From Bacteroidia bacterium (lineage in GTDB: Bacteria; Bacteroidota; Bacteroidia; J057), in the NCBI GenBank assembly GCA_030430575.1, contig JAUIKF010000074.1, positions 1 through 35,419 of the forward strand: a stretch of DNA of 35,419 nt. The letters run 5' to 3'. The position numbers and the translations under genes were made by a program. The notes below the pieces were generated by a model. It was given only the letters and a program-made list of their open reading frames with translations. It was not told where the DNA came from and made no database searches. Within the stretch, counting starts at the first letter, position 1. The number at the start of each line of letters is the position of its first letter. Positions 24,541-32,300 of this stretch are shown piece after piece.

Positions 24541-24701
24541 CGAATTGTAGGTAAAAGTTTCAGTTCACAAAAAAATATAACAGGGAGTGGAATGTTCGAT
24601 GGCAAGTATAGAGATAATGTACTGCGATTTCTATACCATTTTTCGCTACAACTTACACTCCCTGTCTTTGTGAAAGAAAATATACCTTTTTATCATCGGA
24701 A

Positions 24702-25250
24702 TTATTCACCTCGCGGCAACCACCAACCGAGCCAGGCGCCTACCAATCCCCACGATACAATGGCATCGATCAGTTCTGGAAGGGTGCTTCCGTCAAACCA
24801 TACGCTATTGAGGTAGCTGATCGTAAGATATCCTATTACCCCAATGCTGATAGATGTCAGCAAGGAAGACGTTAAGTCAAGTTTCGCAAACTTCAATAAG
24901 ACCCAACAGAGTAGCAGGGTAGCCACAAAATCCGCAGCAAATCCTCTAATAAAGTTCATCGCAGAACCAGGATTAAAAGATTTGCGGTATTTGACAATTG
25001 CCCAAGGCTTGCCTGCACTTGTTTCCCCCATGGCCTCCATTTCTTCAGCGGTAGCATCTTCTGGTACACGAGGCATAAAGTAGGTGCCTTCCTCCAAATT
25101 GGCACTGTTCAACGTCTCTAATATAGCCTCCTGCTGTGGGGTATAGGCCATTTGAGCACCATGTATATTGAGTACTGGTCCCCATGAAAGAAATTGCCAA
25201 ATAAAGAGGATTAATGCGCTAACTCCTGCGCCAATTAACATTTTTTTCAT
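24702..25250 (-). CDS. Small multi-pass membrane protein, unknown
   Basis: I do not recognise this 182-residue protein. One N-terminal hydrophobic helix (about 5-24, GVSALILFIWQFLSW) is followed by a soluble loop (about 27-97) containing YTPQQEAILETLN and EEGTYFMPRVPEDATAEEMEAM. Three more helices then follow (about 104-122, 125-147, 157-178). The loop sits outside or in the periplasm if the first helix is a signal anchor. It could belong to one of the DUF families with a four-helix layout, but I cannot name it. It stands alone in the minus-strand run. Confidence 0.75.
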   Translation of the reverse strand: MKKMLIGAGVSALILFIWQFLSWGPVLNIHGAQMAYTPQQEAILETLNSANLEEGTYFMPRVPEDATAEEMEAMGETSAGKPWAIVKYRKSFNPGSAMNFIRGFAADFVATLLLCWVLLKFAKLDLTSSLLTSISIGVIGYLTISYLNSVWFDGSTLPELIDAIVSWGLVGAWLGWWLPRGE

Positions 25251-25310
25251 TACAAAAAGATTTGTGTGTTAAAAATCAGAACTATGGGCGATTTCCGACT
25301 TTCAAGATAA

Positions 25311-25359
25311 TAATTTTTGATGGAGAAATTTCTGGTAGAAATTTCTCCATCAAAAATTA
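25311..25359. repeat. Orphan 23-bp palindrome with 3-nt loop
   Basis: The arms 25311-25333 (taatttttgatggagaaatt...) and 25337-25359 are perfect complements around ggt. It has the same form as the palindrome before the DUF4143 ATPase gene. There is no ORF of that type within the next 300 bases, so it may be a remnant operator or an RNA hairpin. It is about 60 bases upstream of the minus-strand membrane-protein start at 25250. Confidence 0.85.
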
Positions 25360-25480
25360 GTGCGAAAGGGGGCTGAAGGTTGCGCATTTCCCCCTTGTGC
25401 GATGGATGTTACAAGTCTAAGGAAGTCACCCTTTTGAGCTTGAATTTGAGTACAGTGTAAATTAAATTTCTAGTTCTTAC

Positions 25481-25618
25481 AACAAAGTTGTCATTTCGAC
25501 CGAAGGGAGAAATCTAACACGCCCTTTCAAGTGGTTATTTCCGGGCTTCTAGACCACATTGCTAGATTTCTCCTCCCTCCGCAAAGCCTACGGTCGTCGA
25601 AATGACAACAATGTTGTT
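25481..25618. repeat. REP-type inverted repeat with GTCATTTCGAC core
   Basis: Arm 1 is ttgtcatttcgac plus aagggagaaatcta (25487-25515). Arm 2 (25563-25618) is its imperfect complement, ending cgaaatgacaacaatgttgtt. Outer segments tacagtgt (25451-25458) and acactgta (25638-25645) also pair. The whole resembles a mobile intergenic repeat. Nothing else is seen in 25360-25680 besides AAGTTC-like tracts at 25436-25455 and 25645-25670. Confidence 0.75.
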
Positions 25619-25680
25619 ATGGCGAAAACCTTTGGTAACACTGTATTGAGCTTGAACTTGAACTTGCGCTTCTCTTCCCT

Positions 25681-26046
25681 TCACTGCACCATCATACGTC
25701 CATAATACGACACCTTGCCCCGCAATTCAAACAAATACAGCCCATGGGGCAGGCCTGACAAGCTGAGTGTCACTTCTTCCCCCCGAATATCCGCAAACGT
25801 CCGGACCACTTTTCCCTCCACATCTACAAGGTAGAAATGATGGACAATCTGATCCGGATTTTGGAAATGAACTACAGCAGTGGTGCCTGCGGGGTTGGGA
25901 AAAATCCGCACGTGTTGGCGGATCGTATCGCCTGGGGAAAGAGAAATAATCTGAGGTGGGGTTTCAATATATTGGAATGTCCTGCTTTGCAAAGTAAAAA
26001 AAGGTAAAAGGAGAACTCCCCCAACTAAAAAGGGTAATAATTTCAT
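25681..26046 (-). CDS. Minimal T9SS sorting-domain protein
   Basis: A 121-residue protein with a signal peptide (about 1-21) and very little else except a T9SS type A sorting domain. The domain starts RIFPNPAGTTAVVHFQNPDQ near residue 48, passes VDVEGKVVRTFADIRG, and ends LSGLPHGLYLFELRGKVSYYGRMMVQ. Normal cargo proteins carry hundreds of residues before this domain. Only about 25 residues (QSRTFQYIETPPQIISLSPG) lie between signal and domain here. It may be a truncated cargo gene, a short secreted peptide or a decoy for the sorting machinery. The start is the first ATG; no upstream in-frame extension is visible. Confidence 0.8.
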   Translation of the reverse strand: MKLLPFLVGGVLLLPFFTLQSRTFQYIETPPQIISLSPGDTIRQHVRIFPNPAGTTAVVHFQNPDQIVHHFYLVDVEGKVVRTFADIRGEEVTLSLSGLPHGLYLFELRGKVSYYGRMMVQ

Positions 26047-26341
26047 GGTAGGTACAAAGTTTGAGCAAATACAAATTAGGCAATATTCCTTTCCCTTAAT
26101 GAGCTATATCCATCGACGGCTACTTTAGCCGACTGAACCTTTCAAAAACAAGGATCAGTTGTCAGAATCATCGTTTCAGTTATATTTCGGCCAAATAAAG
26201 AGTGGAAAATTTGGTTTTTCCCAAAATTGGCATTGATTATGCATGTCAGGATTAAGTGATTTTTTATATATTTGGCTTTCGACAGTTCCAAATTCATTTT
26301 TTATTTTTCTCAAAAAAGCGAGTAACCCTATCTACCCAAAA

Positions 26342-27520
26342 ATGTCCGAGCAGTTACCCAGTGTCCTCGACTTCCTTGCAATTCTTAGCTGTCCCATCAC
26401 CGGAAACGATCTCCGAGAACTCAATCCAGAAGAACTATCAGCCCTCAACACCCTAGTTGAGCAGCGAGAGCTATTCCATTATGAGGGGTCGCAGGAAACG
26501 CAAGCCTTTCAGCGGGCGCTCACCAGTAGTTGTGGCAAGTTCTATTATAGAATCGAGCAAGGTGTCCTTATTTTACTCAAAAACCTCGCCCTTACCACCG
26601 CTGAACACCTCAACCAGGAAGAAGATCGGTCTGGGTTGATGAAGGATAAAAAAGACGTCCAAGACTTCTACAACCAGTTTGGTTGGAACAAGACAGAGGA
26701 CGGTGTTTTTCACGATGCAGATGAGTTCGAAGACCTGCGCCCTGTCTCTCAGGAGTATGTCTACGATTGTAATATGCGGGTCAAGAACTACCTGCGCCCC
26801 AAAGGAGACTACCTCTTAGATGCGGCCTCTGGCCCTATCCAGTTTGACGAATACCTAGAGTATTCCAAAGACTATAAGTACCGCATCTGCATGGACCTCT
26901 CTTTCCTCGCCCTCCGCCAAGCGCGGGAGAAGCTAGGCAACAGAGGCATTTACCTCGTCGCTGACATCACCAATATGCCCCTTAAAGCAGGCACGATCGA
27001 CGCTGTAGTTTCCCTCAACACGATTTACCATATCACGAAAGATGAGCAAGTGACCGCCGTACAGGAAATGTATCGCGTCCTCAAACCAGAAGCGACAGGC
27101 ATTGTCGTCTATTCCTGGGGACGTCGTTCTCACCTGAACAACTTCCTGGCCCTCCCACATAAAATCGTGCGCAAGCTTAAGGCCATCGTGAGGACCAGCA
27201 TGCCCCAAAAAGAAGGCAAAACGCCAGAACTGTATTTCCATGCGCATCCACGCAGCTATTTCACTTCAGAACGATTGGGCTTCGATATGAAACTCAGTGT
27301 ATGGCGACTCGTGAGTGTCCCCGTCATGAAATACTATGTACATGGCTGGCTAGGCGGCAAAGCATTGCTGAGGTCCATCTACCGACTGGAAGATAAGCGC
27401 CCTGAATGGTGTGGCAAAGTGGGCGAATACCCCATGTTTGTCTTTCAAAAAAAAGTAGAAGACATGCCTAGTCATAGTCAACCACAAGAAAACAAAGAAC
27501 TAGAGCTCACGCTCAACTAA
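26342..27520 (+). CDS. SAM-dependent class I methyltransferase
   Basis: About 392 residues from the ATG at 26342, where MSEQLPSVLDFLAILSCPITG fits a normal start; the frame reaches 26243. The N-terminus has a Trm112-like feature (ILSCPITGNDLRELN) without a full zinc set. The SAM-binding motif I is YLLDAASGPIQ (near residue 160), followed by CMDLSFLALRQAREKLGN and the VADITNMPLKAGTIDAVVSL motif. YRVLKPEATGIVV is the usual late strand of class I enzymes. The substrate is unknown; small molecules or glycolipids are typical for this group. A strong intrinsic terminator follows the stop directly. Confidence 0.9.
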   Translation: MSEQLPSVLDFLAILSCPITGNDLRELNPEELSALNTLVEQRELFHYEGSQETQAFQRALTSSCGKFYYRIEQGVLILLKNLALTTAEHLNQEEDRSGLMKDKKDVQDFYNQFGWNKTEDGVFHDADEFEDLRPVSQEYVYDCNMRVKNYLRPKGDYLLDAASGPIQFDEYLEYSKDYKYRICMDLSFLALRQAREKLGNRGIYLVADITNMPLKAGTIDAVVSLNTIYHITKDEQVTAVQEMYRVLKPEATGIVVYSWGRRSHLNNFLALPHKIVRKLKAIVRTSMPQKEGKTPELYFHAHPRSYFTSERLGFDMKLSVWRLVSVPVMKYYVHGWLGGKALLRSIYRLEDKRPEWCGKVGEYPMFVFQKKVEDMPSHSQPQENKELELTLN

Positions 27521-27521
27521 T

Positions 27522-27548
27522 AAAAAAGCGCCTTAGGGCGCTTTTTTT
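27522..27548 (+). terminator. Intrinsic terminator of methyltransferase gene
   Basis: aaaaaagcgcc (27522-27532), loop ttag, ggcgctttttt (27537-27547) and a following T. The stem is GC-rich with a T-run, two bases after the TAA. It can act in both directions. Confidence 0.93.
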
Positions 27549-28064
27549 GAACCTTTAATTGCGTGCTTAGGGTTCGTGACAATTAGGACTTGTTGATATT
27601 AGGACTGATTAGGGCTTGTCAATACGAGGGCGAGGTTATATCTAAAAGTTTTCATTGATTTCAAAAATCAAGGCTTGAATGAGCGATAAGTGATTATTGA
27701 TTGATAAATTGATTGATTATTGATTTGTAAAAGCTGATAACGAAAACATTAACTTCAACTGTAAATTAATAATCCTTCAATCAATAATTAATAATTCTTT
27801 AGCGTCATTCAAACCTTGCATACAGGCATTTGGCATGGTTGGCTTAGGACATTCATAATGGCTGTTTTGTATACTACAATGTTAGGCTATGTCCTTTCGA
27901 GATTCAAAAACATAATCGCGCTTTTCTGGCTCGTTTTTGAAGGAAATTTTTATGAATTTTCAGAAAAAAAATTCATAAAAATTTGTTTGCCAGCAACTTA
28001 CATAAAGACATAAATAGGCATTTCTGTAAAAAATAATTAAAAAGCGATCAAATTTGTTGAAAAT
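27549..28064. other. AT-rich gene-free interval
   Basis: No credible gene is seen. It holds degenerate TGATTATTGATTGA-type repeats at about 27684-27727 and a perfect 17-bp hairpin at 27944-27984 (arms 27944-27960 and 27968-27984). A small weak frame at 27816-28013 starts with TTG and lacks a supporting leader. The interval ends in the second copy of the dispersed repeat. Confidence 0.7.
27944..27984. repeat. Perfect 17-bp AT-rich hairpin
   Basis: aaatttttatgaatttt (27944-27960) and its exact reverse complement (27968-27984) are separated by 7 bases. It is AT-rich, so it may be a terminator remnant or a DNA-melting point. No gene lies close on either side. Confidence 0.7.
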
Positions 28065-28218
28065 TGTGCGGCTGGGGTGAAGCGAGCGCGCGCGGCCTGC
28101 CCTGAGCAAAGTCGAAGGGACAGATAGAAGGGTTGGAATTGGTTGGCTCGCTTCGATTCCTGTCCTGAGCGGAGTCGAAGGATTTTGGTTACTTTTTTCT
28201 AAAAAAAGTAACATAACA
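28065..28218. repeat. Dispersed repeat element, long form (154 bp)
   Basis: Homologous to 15711-15816, with the same ends and the same gttactttttt/aaaaaagtaac hairpin. It contains two extra 24-bp inserts with the core CCTGAGCnnAGTCGAAGG, at about 28097-28122 and 28159-28183. Each insert keeps the minus-strand frame open, adding PSTPLRTG and PSTLLRAG-like segments. The frame is probably not a gene. Confidence 0.85.
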
Positions 28219-28328
28219 ATGGATAATAATACCGAATTCAAGTCAAAAAGAATCCTTGTTCAGCCCCCACATTTCCCCGTTCAAATACCTTTTTTTCTAT
28301 TTCCCAAGAGAGAGAGATAACATTGCGT

Positions 28329-29123
28329 ATGAAATGGAATAACGCTTCTCCAACCTCCTCCTCTCCCTTGATCATTTGGGGCATGATCACCCTCATGGTC
28401 TTCCTCGCAGCCTGTAAACACGATCCTGTATGGCCTGATCCAGACGGCCAGGTTCAAGGAAATGACACCATTTCCCAAGACACTACCCAACAAAATGATA
28501 CAACGGGAAATGACACGACAGTTGTCATGCACCCATGCGATCCAGATACAGTCTATTTTGAGCGGGACTTATTGCCCATTCTGGTGTCCAACTGCGCCCT
28601 CAGTGGCTGTCACGATGCCAATACCGCCCAGGACGGCGTCGTCCTGACCAGCTATGACAACGTATTCCAAACGGGCGACATAGAACCCTTTAGGCCCGAC
28701 AAAAGCGACCTTTACGAAGCTATCACGGACAATGATCCAGACAAGCGAATGCCGCCACCGCCAAGATCTCGGCTACCAGACTCCGTCATCTCCATGATCC
28801 AGACTTGGATCAACCAAGGCGCGCAAAACCTCACCTGCGATGAATCCAACGCCTGTGACACAGTCAATATGTCCTTTTCGCAGGACATACAGCCCATTCT
28901 GGGCACCCACTGTGGCGGCTGCCACGGCAGTTCGAGTCCATCAGGAGGGATCACCCTCACGACGCATGCAGGTACCCTGGGGCCAGCAGCCTCTGGCCAG
29001 CTCGTAGGCGCGATCTCTCATAGTCCAGGCTTCTCCGCCATGCCGCAAGGCGGCAGTAAACTCTCTGACTGTCAGATCAGCACGATCCAGGCATGGATAG
29101 ATCAGGGGTCGAAAGACAATTAG
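28329..29123 (+). CDS. Lipoprotein with two cytochrome c-like motifs
   Basis: About 264 residues from the ATG at 28329, preferred over a TTG two codons upstream. A lipobox (VFLAAC, Cys about 29) predicts membrane anchoring. A low-complexity Asp/Thr/Gln linker follows. Two similar segments then come in tandem. The first is FERDLLPILVSNCALSGCHD with a CX4CH motif and a nearby MPPPP. The second is FSQDIQPILGTHCGGCHG with an ordinary CxxCH motif and a nearby MPQGG. Both resemble cytochrome c-like domains with a Met ligand, as found in several Bacteroidota surface proteins. An electron-transfer role is likely. The stop codon runs directly into repeat element B. Confidence 0.82.
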   Translation: MKWNNASPTSSSPLIIWGMITLMVFLAACKHDPVWPDPDGQVQGNDTISQDTTQQNDTTGNDTTVVMHPCDPDTVYFERDLLPILVSNCALSGCHDANTAQDGVVLTSYDNVFQTGDIEPFRPDKSDLYEAITDNDPDKRMPPPPRSRLPDSVISMIQTWINQGAQNLTCDESNACDTVNMSFSQDIQPILGTHCGGCHGSSSPSGGITLTTHAGTLGPAASGQLVGAISHSPGFSAMPQGGSKLSDCQISTIQAWIDQGSKDN

Positions 29124-29378
29124 GAGACCGCTCCCTGCGGTCGCTGCGAGACCGTTCGGGCTTCGCCCTCACTGCGAGATCGTTCGCGTCTACGACACTC
29201 ACTGCGAGACCGCTCGGCTCGAAGACTCGCCGAGCTACGAGACAAGAGAAAAATCCTTGCCTTTAGTCTCGTAGCGAGTCTTCGAGCGATCTCGCAGTGA
29301 GCGTTAGCGAACGATCCCGCAGCGAGCCCGAAGGGCGAGCGGTCTCGCAGGGAGGAGCGCTAGCGACGAACGGTCCCC
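29123..29378. repeat. Large inverted-repeat element, copy B
   Basis: Units of the type TGCGAGACCGTTCG repeat across the left arm and return inverted in the right arm. Inner stem ACGAGAC/GTCTCGT closes at 29237-29243 and 29266-29272, around a loop that begins aagag and ends ttgccttta as in copy A. The left end repeats copy A at 22 of 23 bases. It separates the convergent cytochrome-like gene and the macroglobulin gene, and the last codons of the latter (GTVRR) are encoded by its final unit. Confidence 0.85.
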
Positions 29379-32300
29379 AGGCGCAGCGGCTTCAAATTCG
29401 TCCACACCTTATGCTCCGGCGTGTAATACATATAGGCGCTAGACGCCTGTGCTTCAAACGTACCTGCTAATTCCGCTTTGAGGTCTAAGTGAATAACTGC
29501 GGGGGCTTGAGGGTTCAGCTCGCGGAAATAGAAGATCAATTCGTTTTGGCGGATTTCGTAGTAATCCACTTTCTCATCGTCCATCAGTGCCTTGAGCTGC
29601 CAGGGCTGGGCACTGAGGCCCGCAGGGATGGAGATAATGGCCAAGGCCATGCCTTTGGCCTGCTCGTTGACGGCTGCTACTTGTGCTGTCAAACGGACGG
29701 TTTCTCCCACTTTCGCGCTCTGGCGATCGAGGGCTGCTGTCAGCGTCACCAGACATTGGGAGGAGTTGACAGGTGTCGTTGTGCGCCAGTTGAACGTGAG
29801 GAGATAAGGGACAAATTGGCCGCTGGGCATAGAGACTGAGAAGTCGTACTGACGGGCAGTCATGCCTTGCGTCAAAGATGCCATGTCAAAGACAGGCGTC
29901 TTATGGGCTTTCCAGGCAAAGTCTGCCGTAGGCTGACTAGATGACGAAATGCGGATGCTCCCGCTGGTGGCTTGTTGTCCTGAGACACTCAGGTAAGCCA
30001 CCAAGGCCCGCATGGCCAATACCGTACTGTGCGTATTGCCAAAGTAACCCGCTGGGTTTCGAGCTGAACGTAGGTTCTGTGCCATCTGTTTGAGCACCGA
30101 AAGGTTGGGCTGGGGATCTTTCAGCATGGCCATCATGCTGAGGGCTGTTGTGGTAATGGCTACGCCTTGGCCTTGACCGCCAATCGCGGAGCGATTGGAT
30201 GTGAGGTGTGCCCATCCCTGATCGGAATTCCACTGACCTACAATCCTTTTAAGCGCCTTTTGCCCCAATTCCACATTGCCCACATTGTACTGGATATTGG
30301 CAGCAAGTGCGATTGGGTAAGGGAGGCCCGATTTCATCGCGGCTTCATAGGCAACGGCTATTTCTTGCTCCAAATTTTCCACCCCACTCTCCGTAAGCCC
30401 ATAGAGGACATAGAGATCTTGAGCTAAGGTTTCAATTGCGCCTACCGTCCCAAAAATGCGCCCATTGTGGTTAAATCCGCCTTTCCCATTTCTCCTACTC
30501 ATCAACCACTCCCGTGCTTCTCCCACCATATTCGGATTTACGCCTGCATAAACCGCTGCCATATCCTTAAATTCCATCAAGCCATAGGCTGTGAGTACCT
30601 CATGTCCAGGCGATCGCCCAAACCATTCAAAACCGCCTTCAGCTGTCTGGAAGTTTTCCAGTCGGCGGTAGCCTTTCTCTATCATCGAAAGGGCAGTCTT
30701 TCGGATGTCAGGATCGGCTTGGCCGGTCTTTTCCATGAGCTGAAGGGCGAGGATATTGGGATAAGTAATGGAGGAAGTCTGCTCAAAACAGCCGTAAGGC
30801 GCTCTGAGCATGCCTTCCAGGCCATCCGTGAGTTCTTCCATCACGGAATTGTAGACTTTGAGGCTCGCCTGGAGGGACTGCGGCACAGCATCGCTTAGGT
30901 CAAGGGAAAATCCATCAACGCTTTCCGTACTGGCGATGCCAGCCGAGGCAGGGAACCCTCGTGGGATGACCTTGATTATTTGGGAAACGCCATCGTCATA
31001 GCCTTTGCTGTCAAATTGGATGGCGAGCCGTTGGCTCCCTTCCGCTACCTGCGCACGAAAAGTGATCGGTAGGCTGCGAACCTGACCTGCGCGGACGGTG
31101 ATGTTCCGAGGCAATTGGCTCAGTGGAATGAGGTTCGTAGGCAATGCAATGGCGAGTTTGCCGGTGATTTCTGTCTCCGAATGATTGATGAGTTGAAGGG
31201 GCAAGGTCCATTCATCGCCTTCTACCAGCTCGACGGGAATTTTGGTGGAAAGGGCAAAGGGCTTTTGGGTAAAAAACACGTGTTCGCCGCGTCCTGCCAT
31301 TCCGCCTTGACCATTACTCAACACCCCTATCCCTTCAGCTACAGCGCGGAAAGAAGTGATATTATCTGGGCAATAAAACCGCAAGCGCACGCCCCCTGTC
31401 GTCGGCACTTTGATGTGGCCATTCCAATAGATCGTCGATCGAAAGTCAGACCGCATGTCAGGCGTTTTTGTCCCCGCATAATCAGGCCCTGAAAACTTCC
31501 GTGCGCGATAGTATTGCTTGGTCGCTCTCACAGGAGACAAAGAATCTGCCTTTGTCATGGCTTTTTGCGCAGATTTCTCCGAAAGGAAAAAACGGAAAGG
31601 CACATCTGTCCAGTAGGTGTACAAATCGCCCGTCGTCGTCACTGCTGGGCTGAACTTCAGTGCTTCGAGCTTGTTTTTGCATGCTTTATACAACAAGGGA
31701 TGTCCTTTCATTATCGCTTTGTGCCGCACATAATTTCCCTCTTCATTTACCCAAATCCGCACCATCACTTCGCCTTCTATGCCTGCTTCCACGGCATCAG
31801 CAGGATAATGGATCATCGCAATGACATCCTGGATGTTTTTGACGGCGGGTCGTTCTTTGATCTCTATGCTTGGCAAAGAGGAATAGTACGCCCCATAATC
31901 TGGGCCTTTGGTGGTGATCGAGACGACACCGCCGGTGAAGTCCCCAAATTCTGCCGGCGTGCCGCCTGTCATGACAGTCAATTCGCTGATAGCGGATTGG
32001 GGTAGGTTGGCGGTTCCGCGCACTTTGATTCCATCGATATAATAGACCGTACCGCTAGGGCGTGCCCCACGAATGCTGAGGCTATTGGCGCCTTCATCTG
32101 TCTGATAGACACCAGGTGTGAGGGCAACCGCCGTATTGATGTCGCGTGTGGGCATCGCTTCCAGAACAGCGCCGCTCATCTTGGTCAGGGTGATCAGATT
32201 GTGCTTGTCATAAACTGGGATTCGATCCGCAGCTATCTCAATCTCTTCCAAAATAATGTCCTCGGAAAAGACTATCATACTTTGGGCATTATTCTCCACT

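Noticed and set aside
27816-28013. Small plus-strand frame with a hydrophobic stretch
   Set aside because: TTG start, no ribosome site seen, and it runs through the 17-bp AT-rich hairpin. Too little to call a gene.
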